A stretch of 64,000 bases of DNA, taken from contig CABIWJ010000002.1 of assembly GCA_902362455.1 (NCBI GenBank), forward strand, positions 62,001 through 126,000, read 5' to 3'. Under the pieces are notes generated by a model. It did not search any database and had not been told where the DNA came from. It was given only the letters and a program-made list of their open reading frames with translations. Made by a program: the position numbers and the translations under genes. The stretch is from Eubacteriaceae bacterium. GTDB taxonomy: Bacteria; Bacillota; Clostridia; Lachnospirales; Lachnospiraceae. This document shows, piece by piece, positions 20,045-28,467 of this stretch; the first letter of the stretch is position 1; every line of letters begins with the position of its first letter.

Positions 20045-22888
20045 ATGCAAAAAAAATTTTTTAGTGGACTGAAAAAAACAGTTGCATCTGTTCTTTCAAC
20101 AGTAATGGTGCTATCTACATTTTCAGGTTTAACGATAATCAGAGCAAAGCAGGAAATTGCATATGCTTCTAATGGTTATGAACTTGTAGATGATATACAG
20201 GATTCAGCAATACTTCATTGTTGGAACTGGTCATATTCAACTATCGAGGATCATCTGGAATTAATTGCACAATGCGGATATTCAGCAATTCAGACTTCAC
20301 CGGCACAGCAGCCTAAGGATTATGCATGGGAGGGTGTTGTAGGGATGGACGTTGGTTTCCCAAGCTGTGGTGGAACTGGTAACTGGTGGAAGTTATATCA
20401 GCCGGTTACGTTTAGTGTTTGTAACAATGGAATTACATGGTTAGGTACAAAGGCAGAACTAGAGTCGCTTTGTGCAAAGGCAGAAACATATGGAATAAAA
20501 GTTATTGTCGATGTTGTGGCAAATCATATGGGAAATATTACAGGTTGGAAGAATAATTTAAGTGATGTTTCAAAGCAGGTCGGTGAATATTGGAATCCTG
20601 ATATGCTTACAGACGAAACATTCTGGCATATTAATACAAGATTTGTACATGATGATGACAGCCGAATAAGCTTTACTATGGGTTGTATGGGTATGCCTGA
20701 TTTGAACACAGCTGATTCAAGAGTACAGACATATGTTAAAAATTATCTGAATGAATTAATTGACTGTGGCGTAGATGGCTTTCGTTTTGATGCGGCAAAA
20801 CATATTGAAACACCAGATGATGATCCGTCATACGCAAGTGATTTCTGGCCAAATGTATTAAATTCAGCGAAATCATATTATAAATCCAAAACGGGTAAAG
20901 ACTTATATGTATATGGAGAAATATTAAATACAGTCGGTGATAATTTTGATATTTCAGGTTATACAAAATATATGTCAGTCACAGATAATAATGCTGGAAA
21001 TAAAACACTTGAAGGTGTGAGAGGTAATACACCTTCAACACCAGCTCTTAAATATCCGGCAAATAAATCAGTGCTTTGGGCTGAATCGCATGATACATAT
21101 ATGAATGAATCCTCAAGATATGCATCAGACAGAGCGATCATTCGTGCTTGGGCAGCAGTTGAAAATGTGGACAATGCAGCAGCATTATTTTATGTAAGAC
21201 CATATTATTCAACAGAGACATTAGTAAACGATATGGATAATCAGTTTATTTCTAATCCACAGAAGAATCTTGAGAAAAGACTTATGGGAGTATGTAATAC
21301 ATACACCTGGGCAACAAAAGAAGTAGCAGCGATTAATCATTTTAATAATAGATTTTATAACTGTTCAGATTCGCAGGGAACAAGTGATAATATTACATAT
21401 ATAAAAAGAGGAAATGGTATTATACTTGTAAACTTTAATGGATCAGGAGAGATTTCAACAGATGCACATGGATTAGCTTCAGGAACTTATACAGATGAAG
21501 TATCAGGCAATACATTTACAGTATCAGATGGAACAATAAGTGGAAATATTACAAGTGAATATGGTATTGCGGTAATCTATCAGAATGTTATGTCAAATCC
21601 TACTACTAAACATCCAGCACAGATAGCTACAAACCTTGGAAATGGTTCGGTATTCTATACAAATGGATTAGATGTAGATGTAACAGTAATGAATGCGACA
21701 AGTGCATCATACACTGCCTCAACAGGAGAATCTGGCACACTTACGGGTGAAAAAACTGTTACAATAGGAAAAGGTCTGAAAGATGGACAAACAGTAACAT
21801 TAACGGTTAAAGCTACAAGTTCATATGGAACAGTAACTAAGAAATTTACTTATACAAAGCAGTCAAAAGCAGTTGAAATCAGTACAAGTAAAAAGGATGG
21901 TTCAGGTTTCTATACAGATGGATTTACACTTACAATGGAAGCATTATATGCCACAAATGCAACATATACAACATCAGATGGACAGTCAGGTTCATTTGCA
22001 ACCACAAAAGATATCACTATAGGTACAGGACTTAAGGTTGGAGAAAAAGTAACAGTTACTATTAAAGCAAATAATGATTTAGGTTCTGTAACAAAGACAT
22101 TTACATATATAAAAAAAGAGGGCAGCAATGCAATATACTTTAAGAATACAAATAACTGGTCTGATGTAACAGCATATGCATGGAAAAATGAAACTGTTAA
22201 AAATGCAGCATGGCCGGGAGCACCAATGGAATGTATTGATGCAGAAAATCAGATATTTATGGTTGAATTAGATCCAGATGCAGGATATACAAAGATTATC
22301 TTTAGCAATAATGGAGCAAGTCAGACAGCAGATCTTGATATACCGGAATTAGGATATATATATACAGGTTCTGGTTGGGAAGAATATGAAGAAACAAAGA
22401 CCGGCTGGCAGCAGGCAGGTAAATATTGGTATTATTATGATTCCAACGGGAAAATGGTTACCGGCTGGCAGAAAATAAGTGGAAAATGGTATTACTTTAA
22501 TGATTCAGGAATAATGCAGACAGGCTGGATAAAACTTGACGGAAAATGGTATCATTTAAAAGGTTCAGGAGAAATGCAAAAAGGCTGGATTAAGTTAAGT
22601 GGAAAATGGTATTATTTAAAAGGCTCAGGAGTAATGCAGACAGGCTGGATAAAACTTGATGGAAAATGGTATCACTTAAAAGGCTCAGGAGAAATGCAAA
22701 AAGGCTGGCAGAAAATAAGTGGAAAATGGTATTATTTAAATGCTTCAGGAGTAATGCAGACAGGCTGGATTAAGTTAAATGGCAAGTGGTATTATTTGAA
22801 GAGCAGCGGTGAAATGATATCAGGAGAGAAAGTAACTATAGGAGGCAAGAGCTATACATTTAATTCTAATGGTGTATGGATTAAATAG
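20045..22888 (+). CDS. Secreted wall-binding alpha-amylase (GH13)
   Basis: 947 aa exported endo-amylase cutting alpha-1,4 links of starch. A signal peptide (about 1-41) ends near IAYAS. The GH13 domain resembles Bacillus AmyE (subfamily 28): region I DVVANH (156-161), nucleophile in FRFDAAKH (Asp249), acid/base in YGEIL (Glu292), and AESHDT (Asp350). Two Ig-like repeats follow (about 525-605 and 615-695), each with SGxxxTxKxxTIGxGLK. A CBM26-like starch module comes next (YFKNTNNWSDVTAYAWKN), then at least seven 20-residue choline/wall-binding-type repeats (GWIKLDGKWYHLKGSGEMQK). The tail probably keeps the enzyme on the cell surface. Confidence 0.93.
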   Translation: MQKKFFSGLKKTVASVLSTVMVLSTFSGLTIIRAKQEIAYASNGYELVDDIQDSAILHCWNWSYSTIEDHLELIAQCGYSAIQTSPAQQPKDYAWEGVVGMDVGFPSCGGTGNWWKLYQPVTFSVCNNGITWLGTKAELESLCAKAETYGIKVIVDVVANHMGNITGWKNNLSDVSKQVGEYWNPDMLTDETFWHINTRFVHDDDSRISFTMGCMGMPDLNTADSRVQTYVKNYLNELIDCGVDGFRFDAAKHIETPDDDPSYASDFWPNVLNSAKSYYKSKTGKDLYVYGEILNTVGDNFDISGYTKYMSVTDNNAGNKTLEGVRGNTPSTPALKYPANKSVLWAESHDTYMNESSRYASDRAIIRAWAAVENVDNAAALFYVRPYYSTETLVNDMDNQFISNPQKNLEKRLMGVCNTYTWATKEVAAINHFNNRFYNCSDSQGTSDNITYIKRGNGIILVNFNGSGEISTDAHGLASGTYTDEVSGNTFTVSDGTISGNITSEYGIAVIYQNVMSNPTTKHPAQIATNLGNGSVFYTNGLDVDVTVMNATSASYTASTGESGTLTGEKTVTIGKGLKDGQTVTLTVKATSSYGTVTKKFTYTKQSKAVEISTSKKDGSGFYTDGFTLTMEALYATNATYTTSDGQSGSFATTKDITIGTGLKVGEKVTVTIKANNDLGSVTKTFTYIKKEGSNAIYFKNTNNWSDVTAYAWKNETVKNAAWPGAPMECIDAENQIFMVELDPDAGYTKIIFSNNGASQTADLDIPELGYIYTGSGWEEYEETKTGWQQAGKYWYYYDSNGKMVTGWQKISGKWYYFNDSGIMQTGWIKLDGKWYHLKGSGEMQKGWIKLSGKWYYLKGSGVMQTGWIKLDGKWYHLKGSGEMQKGWQKISGKWYYLNASGVMQTGWIKLNGKWYYLKSSGEMISGEKVTIGGKSYTFNSNGVWIK

Positions 22889-22965
22889 AGTAGTCTGTAA
22901 TCAACAAAATAATTACAAATGTAAAAACTCTTTTGCATAAAATTCTTCAATAAAATGAACTATAA

Positions 22966-23011
22966 AAAATGTCAGATAAGTACATGGTTAATGTATATCT
23001 GACATTTTTTT
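22966..23011 (+). terminator. Amylase terminator
   Basis: AAAATGTCAGATA and TATCTGACATTTT form a stem with a 17-nt loop, then T residues. The IS200 element begins about 10-20 bp beyond. Confidence 0.8.
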
Positions 23012-23019
23012 GTATCCAC

Positions 23020-23725
23020 ATAAAAATAAACCACCTGCTATGCAGGTGTGTTCCCGGTAAGCTTTAGCTTCAAGAAAAACCTCCAGTACTATAATTAGTA
23101 AAGGTTCGCCAACCGTACTAAATAGCAAAGGAGGTGTCCGGATGGACAATAATAGTTTATCACATACAAAATGGACTTGCAAATACCATATAGTATTTGC
23201 AACAAAGTTTAGAAGAAAAGTGATATATAAGCAACTAAGGCAAGATGTAGCACATATATTAAGTGAGCTATGTAAAAGGAAAGGTATTGAGATAATTGCG
23301 GCAGAGTGTATGCCGGATCATGTGCATATGTTTGTAAGTATAGTGTGTCAGAAGTAATGGGATATTTGAAAGGTAAAAGTTCGTTAATGATATTTGATAG
23401 GCATGCGAATTTAAAGTACAAATATGGAAACCGACATTTCTGGTGTAGAGGATATTATGTAGATACAGTAGGTAAAAATGCAAAGAAAATAGAAGAGTAT
23501 GTACGAAATCAGTTACAAGAGGATTTAGAGTATGACCAAATGTCGTTGAAAGAGTACATTGACCCGTTTACGGGTGAGCCAGTAAACAAGGCATAAAAAA
23601 AACCTTTAAGGGGCAACCTGTGACAGTAGTGCGGCTGGCGGACTCTTCATAGTTCTTTAGAGCTGGCAGGTATCACAGGCTTATAGCCGCAGAGCAAACC
23701 ACCAGCTAAGCTGGTGGTACTGATT
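23020..23725 (+). mobile_element. IS200/IS605-family insertion sequence, inactive
   Basis: About 700 bp, the size of IS200. The left end carries hairpin CACCTGC/GCAGGTG (23032-23048) and the right end CCACCAGC/GCTGGTGG (23699-23717), subterminal hairpins of the kind bound by Y1 transposases; there are no inverted terminal repeats. AAGCT/AGCTT in the 5' UTR matches the translational-control hairpin of IS200. Ends are approximate because no empty site is available. Confidence 0.8.
23142..23596 (+). pseudogene. tnpA: IS200 transposase tnpA, frameshifted
   Basis: The N-terminal part (HTKWTCKYHIVFATKFRRK, HUH motif in DHVHMF) runs from ATG 23142 and stops at 23357. The rest (VSEVMGYLKGKSSLMIF, GNRHFWCRGYYVDTVGKN with the catalytic Tyr region) continues in another frame to 23596. 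Family members read VSI-PPKYS-VSE at the break. The sequence here is what remains if 13 nt were lost between two AAGTATA repeats at 23334-23342. SD AAAGGAGGTG is intact. With the frame broken the protein cannot work unless frameshifting occurs. Confidence 0.85.
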
Positions 23726-23726
23726 G

Positions 23727-23860
23727 CTTACCAGGAAATTTCGTTGAAATTGTCCTGGTAAGTAAAAAAAGCTCCGCAAGGATCACACTGCGGCGGAGCA
23801 GAAAATGTTGCTATAGCAACCCGCCGCAGGCGGAGAATGTCGCAAATGACATTCTTTATT
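23727..23860 (+). repeat. Intergenic hairpin cluster 2
   Basis: Five successive hairpins: 23727-23742 with 23746-23762 (16 bp, loop GTT); GCTCCGC (23771-23777) with GCGGAGC (23793-23799); GTTGCTATAGCAAC (23807-23820); CCGCC-GCA-GGCGG (23821-23833); GAATGTC (23835-23841) with GACATTC (23848-23854) and a T tail. CTCCGC may alternatively pair with GCGGAG at 23830-23835. Begins just past the IS200 right end and shares AAAGCTCCGCA with cluster 1. Confidence 0.65.
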
Positions 23861-23956
23861 CTTAGTTTACAGGCATATTTTCCATTAAAAACAATGAATT
23901 CATTGACAAACATATACATATTTTATATGGAAAGCCGTTCATAGCCTTACGTATCT

Positions 23957-24009
23957 TTTACTCATAATTTACATAAAGTGCGTTTTACATTTTACATACA
24001 GATTTTACA
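23957..24009 (+). promoter_or_regulatory. Pho boxes before pstS
   Basis: TTTACA hexamers at 23968, 23984, 23991 and 24004, plus TTTACT at 23957, several at about 11-bp phase, match the direct repeats bound by PhoP/PhoB. A -10-like TAAATAAT follows near 24025. Confidence 0.8.
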
Positions 24010-24095
24010 ATGTGTTCAACAAGTTAAATAATACGACTTGTGGACTAGTGATATAAATACAAATTAATTGTAGACAAGAAAGGAAATGTAAAAAA

Positions 24096-24980
24096 ATGAA
24101 ATTAAAGAAAATCGCATTAATAACACTTAGTACAATGTTAGCAGCAAGTTGTCTTGCAGGTTGTGGTAATTCAAAAGCATCAGGTGGTTTTGATACATCT
24201 AAAACCATTACGGTAATGTCTCGTGAAGATGGTTCAGGCACAAGAGGAGCATTCGTTGAGTTATTTGGAGTAGAGCAGAAAGATGAAAATGGTGAGAAAG
24301 TTGACCATACAAGTGATGAGGCAATCATTACAAACAGTACATCGGTTATGATGACCAGTGTTGCCGGAGATACATATGGAATCGGATACATTTCACTTGG
24401 TTCATTAAATGACACCGTTAAAGCATTAAAGATTGATGGTGCAGAAGCAACAGTAGAGAATATTAAGAGTGGTTCATATAAAATATCAAGGCCATTTAAT
24501 ATTGCTACAAAAGATAAAGTAAGCGAAGTTACTCAGGACTTTATCGATTACATTATGAGTGCTGATGGTCAGGCTGTAATCGAAGAAAATGGCTATATTT
24601 CAGCAAGTGATGCGGCAGCATATTCAGGAAGCAAACCATCAGGTAAGATTAAAATTGCAGGCTCATCTTCAGTAACACCAGTCATGGAGAAATTAAAAGA
24701 AGCATATCTTAAGGTGAATACAAATGCAGAAATTGAGATTCAGCAGAATGATTCAACAACAGGTATGACATCAGCAATCGAGGGAATCTGTGATATCGGT
24801 ATGGCATCAAGAGAATTAAAAGATACAGAAACTGCAAAAGGTATCAAAGGAACTACAATTGCATTAGATGGTATTGCAGTTATCGTAAATAAAGACAATA
24901 AAGCAGAAGATTTAACATCAGAGCAGGTTATGAAAATCTATACAGGTGAAATTACAAAATGGTCAGATGTATTATCATAA
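24096..24980 (+). CDS. pstS: Phosphate ABC transporter substrate-binding lipoprotein (lobes in swapped order)
   Basis: 294-aa lipoprotein with lipobox LAGC (Cys23). It binds phosphate outside the cell for PstCAB. The order of segments is permuted: the part that is C-terminal in classical PstS (VMSREDGSGTRGAF, ISRPFNIATK, ENGYIS) comes first. The classical N-terminal part (GKIKIAGSSSVTPVMEKL, DIGMASRELKD, IALDGIAVIVNKDN, YTGEITKWSDV) comes last. All phosphate-binding motifs are present. SD AAAGGA. First gene of the pst operon, under Pho boxes. Confidence 0.92.
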   Translation: MKLKKIALITLSTMLAASCLAGCGNSKASGGFDTSKTITVMSREDGSGTRGAFVELFGVEQKDENGEKVDHTSDEAIITNSTSVMMTSVAGDTYGIGYISLGSLNDTVKALKIDGAEATVENIKSGSYKISRPFNIATKDKVSEVTQDFIDYIMSADGQAVIEENGYISASDAAAYSGSKPSGKIKIAGSSSVTPVMEKLKEAYLKVNTNAEIEIQQNDSTTGMTSAIEGICDIGMASRELKDTETAKGIKGTTIALDGIAVIVNKDNKAEDLTSEQVMKIYTGEITKWSDVLS

Positions 24981-25025
24981 AAATCTGTATAAAAGCACAA
25001 ACACATATATAAGTTAAAATAAGAT

Positions 25026-25067
25026 TTTCCAAAGAAAGATACATATATAAATATTTTTCCTTGGAAA
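25026..25067 (+). other. Hairpin between pstS and pstC
   Basis: TTTCCAAAGAAA (25026-25037) and TTTCCTTGGAAA (25056-25067) pair over 12 positions with one mismatch. Such a hairpin after the binding-protein gene can stabilise its mRNA and give more PstS than membrane parts. Confidence 0.5.
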
Positions 25068-25090
25068 TTTTCAAAAAGAGGTAAGTAGAT

Positions 25091-25990
25091 TTGCAGAAAG
25101 AAAAAGATTCAATTAAAACAAAATCTGATGGACAAATGCGTATGCAGTCAGTCATTGAAGTTGTAATGAGAATAGTATTCTTTTTGGCAGCATGTGTTTC
25201 AATAATAGCGGTAGTTCTCATTTGCATATTCTTATTTGCTAATGGTATTCCTGCTATTAAAGAAATTGGGTTCAAAGAATTTTTATTAGGCAGGGTCTGG
25301 CGACCTGGTAATAAAATATTTGGGATATATCCTATGATTTTAGGAAGTATATATGTAACTGCCGGAGCAATACTTGTCGGTGTTCCAATAGGAATTTTCA
25401 CAGCAACATTTATGTCGAAGTTTTGTCCGAAAGGATTATATAAGATAATGAAGCCGGCAATTGATTTGCTTGCAGGAATACCATCAGTTGTATATGGGTT
25501 CTTTGGAATAGTAGTATTAGTTCCATTTGTCAGAGATAATTTCGAGGGAAATGGAAACAGTATATTTACAGCATCACTTTTGCTTGGAATAATGATACTT
25601 CCAACTATCGTAAGTGTAGCTGAATCAGCAATAAATGCTGTGCCAGACAGTTATTATGAAGGTGCATTGGCACTTGGAGCAACTCATGAGAGAAGTGTAT
25701 TTAAGGCGGTGCTTCCAGCGGCTAAATCAGGAATAATGGCTGGTGTAATATTAGGTGTTGGAAGAGCAATCGGAGAGACAATGGCTGTAATTATGATAGC
25801 AGGTAATCAGGCAAGAATACCTGACAGTATGTTTGATGGTGTCAGAACATTAACTGCTAATATCGTAATGGAAATGGGATATGCTACAGATTTACACAGA
25901 GAAGCATTAATAGCAACAGGTGTTGTATTATTCGTATTTATACTTATTATAAATGTTTTATTCTCAATAATGAAAAGGAGGTCTGAGTAA
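25091..25990 (+). CDS. pstC: Phosphate ABC transporter permease PstC
   Basis: 299-aa inner-membrane subunit with about six TM helices. The first is near residues 24-50. The permease coupling loop EGALALGATHERSVFKAVLP binds the ATPase, and LLAGIPSVVYGFFG is typical. The start is TTG at 25091 with AAAGAGGT eight bases upstream; the first ATG lies about 17 codons in. Works with PstA and PstB. Confidence 0.95.
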   Translation: MQKEKDSIKTKSDGQMRMQSVIEVVMRIVFFLAACVSIIAVVLICIFLFANGIPAIKEIGFKEFLLGRVWRPGNKIFGIYPMILGSIYVTAGAILVGVPIGIFTATFMSKFCPKGLYKIMKPAIDLLAGIPSVVYGFFGIVVLVPFVRDNFEGNGNSIFTASLLLGIMILPTIVSVAESAINAVPDSYYEGALALGATHERSVFKAVLPAAKSGIMAGVILGVGRAIGETMAVIMIAGNQARIPDSMFDGVRTLTANIVMEMGYATDLHREALIATGVVLFVFILIINVLFSIMKRRSE

Positions 25991-25991
25991 T

Positions 25992-26870
25992 TTGAAAAAT
26001 ATATTTAAGAATTTCGATTATGAAAAGTTAAAAGCAAGAATGAAAACATATAAAGAAAGACCTCTTTCATTCATTATGATGTTATTAGTTGTATTGTCAG
26101 CGGCAATAACAATAGGTATCTTAGGATTTATCATTGTCTATATTTTAGTAAATGGTATTCCTTATCTCACACCTGAGTTATTTGTATGGAAATATACATC
26201 AGACAATTGTTCGATGATGCCTGCGATAATTAATACATTAATAATTACCATTCTTGCACTTGCACTTGCCATTCCATTTGGAATATTTTCAGCAATATAT
26301 CTTGTGGAATATGCTAAAAAAGGCAACAAGATAACGGCAATAGTAAGAATAACAGCAGAAACTCTTACAGGTATTCCATCAATTGTATATGGTTTATTTG
26401 GATATCTGTTCTTTGTAATAGCTTTAAAATGGGATTATTCAATATTAGCAGGTGCATGTACATTAGCAATAATGGTTCTCCCGGTTATTATGAGAACTAC
26501 GGAGGAAGCACTTATGTCTGTGCCTGACTCATATAGAGAGGGAAGCTTTGGATTAGGTGCAGGTAAATTAAGAACAGTATTTAAAATTATATTGCCAAGT
26601 GCAATTCCTGGAATCCTTTCAGGTGTAATTCTTTCAATAGGGCGTATCGTTGGCGAAACAGCAGCACTTATGTATACGGCAGGAAGTGTAACAGAGGTTG
26701 CTAAGAGTGTATTTGATTCAGGACGGACACTTTCGGTACATATGTACAGTCTTTCAACAGAAGGATTACATATTAATCAAAGCTATGCGACAGCAGTTGT
26801 ATTACTATTCCTTGTTATTTTAATTAATTTTGTATCAGGAAGAATTGCTAAAAAAATTAAGAAAGCATAA
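25992..26870 (+). CDS. pstA: Phosphate ABC transporter permease PstA
   Basis: 292 aa, six TM helices, with ETLTGIPSIVYGLFGYLFF and the ATPase-contact loop EGSFGLGAGKLRTVFKIILP. It starts one base after the pstC stop, again with TTG (25992), and SD AAAGGAGGT lies inside the end of pstC, so the two are probably translationally coupled. Pairs with PstC to form the channel. Confidence 0.95.
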   Translation: MKNIFKNFDYEKLKARMKTYKERPLSFIMMLLVVLSAAITIGILGFIIVYILVNGIPYLTPELFVWKYTSDNCSMMPAIINTLIITILALALAIPFGIFSAIYLVEYAKKGNKITAIVRITAETLTGIPSIVYGLFGYLFFVIALKWDYSILAGACTLAIMVLPVIMRTTEEALMSVPDSYREGSFGLGAGKLRTVFKIILPSAIPGILSGVILSIGRIVGETAALMYTAGSVTEVAKSVFDSGRTLSVHMYSLSTEGLHINQSYATAVVLLFLVILINFVSGRIAKKIKKA

Positions 26871-26964
26871 TTAAAGAAGTGTCATTAAAGAATTTGTAAC
26901 CATTTTATATTTGCACACATTATTGAAAGTAAATATATTATGGGAGAAAGCGAGGAATTAGAAG

Positions 26965-27723
26965 ATGTCAGAGAAAAGTAAATTTTCGGTAAGTAATCTT
27001 GATTTATATTACGGTGATTTTAAGGCATTAAAAGATATAAATTTAGAAATATTACCAAATGAAATAACTACATTTATAGGGCCATCAGGCTGTGGTAAAT
27101 CAACATTTCTAAAGTCGTTAAACAGAATGAATGATTTAGTTGAAGGCTGTAAGATAACAGGAAATGTGTTATTAGATGGTGAAAACATATATAAGGACAT
27201 GAATGTCAATCTGCTTAGAAAAAGAGTAGGAATGGTATTCCAGAAGCCAAACCCATTTCCTATGAGTGTATATAACAATATAGCATTTGGACCACGTACA
27301 CATGGTATACGTTCCAAAGCCAGACTAGATGAGATAGTTGAAAAATCATTAAAAAATGCGGCAATCTGGGATGAGTTAAAGGATAGACTAGATAAAAGTG
27401 CATTAGGTCTGTCAGGAGGACAACAGCAAAGACTCTGTATTGCGAGAGCACTTGCGGTTTCACCTGAGGTTATATTGATGGACGAACCTACTTCAGCACT
27501 TGATCCTATTTCTACAATGAAAATTGAAGATTTAGTAATTGAATTAAAGAAAGAATATACAATTATTATGGTTACACATAATATGCAGCAAGCAACAAGA
27601 ATATCCGATAAAACAGCATTTTTCTTATTAGGTGAGGTTGTAGAATATGATGATACAGAAAAATTATTTTCTATGCCGGCTGATAAGAGAACAGAGGATT
27701 ATATTACAGGAAGGTTTGGTTGA
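26965..27723 (+). CDS. pstB: Phosphate ABC transporter ATP-binding protein PstB
   Basis: 252-aa ATPase that powers phosphate uptake. Walker [10 protein letters not shown] (about residues 36-44), Q-loop [11 protein letters not shown], signature LSGGQQQR, Walker [14 protein letters not shown] and H-loop VTHNM. A 94-bp gap separates it from pstA; SD GCGAGGA. It ends one base before the phoU ATG. Confidence 0.97.
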   Translation: MSEKSKFSVSNLDLYYGDFKALKDINLEILPNEITTFIGPSGCGKSTFLKSLNRMNDLVEGCKITGNVLLDGENIYKDMNVNLLRKRVGMVFQKPNPFPMSVYNNIAFGPRTHGIRSKARLDEIVEKSLKNAAIWDELKDRLDKSALGLSGGQQQRLCIARALAVSPEVILMDEPTSALDPISTMKIEDLVIELKKEYTIIMVTHNMQQATRISDKTAFFLLGEVVEYDDTEKLFSMPADKRTEDYITGRFG

Positions 27724-27724
27724 T

Positions 27725-28378
27725 ATGAGAAATAGATTTGACAGACAATTAGAAGAACTTAATAATGGCCTTATTAAAATGGGAAGTCTTATTGAAAAAG
27801 CTATTGAAATGGCAATAACCGGAATGAGTAATCAGGATGTTGAACTGGCTAAGAATGCAATAGCATTTGATAATGAGATAGATGAGCAGGAGAAGGAGAT
27901 TGAAAATCTGTGCCTTAAGCTTCTGTTACAGCAGCAGCCGGTAGCAAGAGATTTACGTCTTATTTCAGCGGCACTTAAGATGATAACTGATATGGAAAGA
28001 ATCGGCGACCATGCAGCAGATATTTCAGAGATAACCATACATTTATCAAATGAGAAATACATTAAAAAGCTTGAACACATAAGTCAGATGGCTAAAGAGA
28101 CTACGATTATGGTTGTTAAAAGCATCAATGCATTTGTAAGTAAGAATTTAGATATGGCAAAGGAAGTTATAGAAAGTGATGATGTTGTTGATGACCTGTT
28201 CGATAAGGTCAAAAATGAGTTGATTGAACTTATTAATAAAGATACGAAGAATGGGGAGCAGGCTACAGATTTACTTATGATTGCAAAATATTTTGAGAGA
28301 ATTGGAGACCATGCGACTAATATTGCAGAGTGGGTAATATTTTCAATAACAGGAGAACATAAATTTAATTTTACATAG
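27725..28378 (+). CDS. phoU: Phosphate regulatory protein PhoU
   Basis: 217 aa made of two three-helix PhoU repeats (ERIGDHAADISEI near residue 76 and ERIGDHATNIAEW near 187, which bind metal). It links PstSCAB to the PhoR/PhoB-type two-component system. The ATG at 27725 follows the pstB TGA by one base, with GGAAGG as SD; the longer open frame inside pstB is not used. phoR/phoB are not in the window. Confidence 0.95.
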   Translation: MRNRFDRQLEELNNGLIKMGSLIEKAIEMAITGMSNQDVELAKNAIAFDNEIDEQEKEIENLCLKLLLQQQPVARDLRLISAALKMITDMERIGDHAADISEITIHLSNEKYIKKLEHISQMAKETTIMVVKSINAFVSKNLDMAKEVIESDDVVDDLFDKVKNELIELINKDTKNGEQATDLLMIAKYFERIGDHATNIAEWVIFSITGEHKFNFT

Positions 28379-28423
28379 ATTTTACATACATACTATTTGA
28401 AATTTACATAGATAAATTATAAT
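28370..28423 (+). promoter_or_regulatory. Pho boxes and promoter of the Na/Pi cotransporter gene
   Basis: TTTACA at 28370, 28381 and 28403 are spaced 11 and 22 bp, in phase on one helix face, and TATAAT follows at 28418-28423. The first box overlaps the last codons of phoU. The arrangement predicts independent induction at low phosphate. Confidence 0.82.
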
Positions 28424-28467
28424 CCACTTGTTTAATGAGTAAAATACAGACAGAAACGAGGATTAAA

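Noticed and set aside
23306..23596. Separate 96-codon gene after the tnpA N-terminal part
   Set aside because: Its first residues are an out-of-frame read; from about codon 13 it is the C-terminal part of the same transposase.
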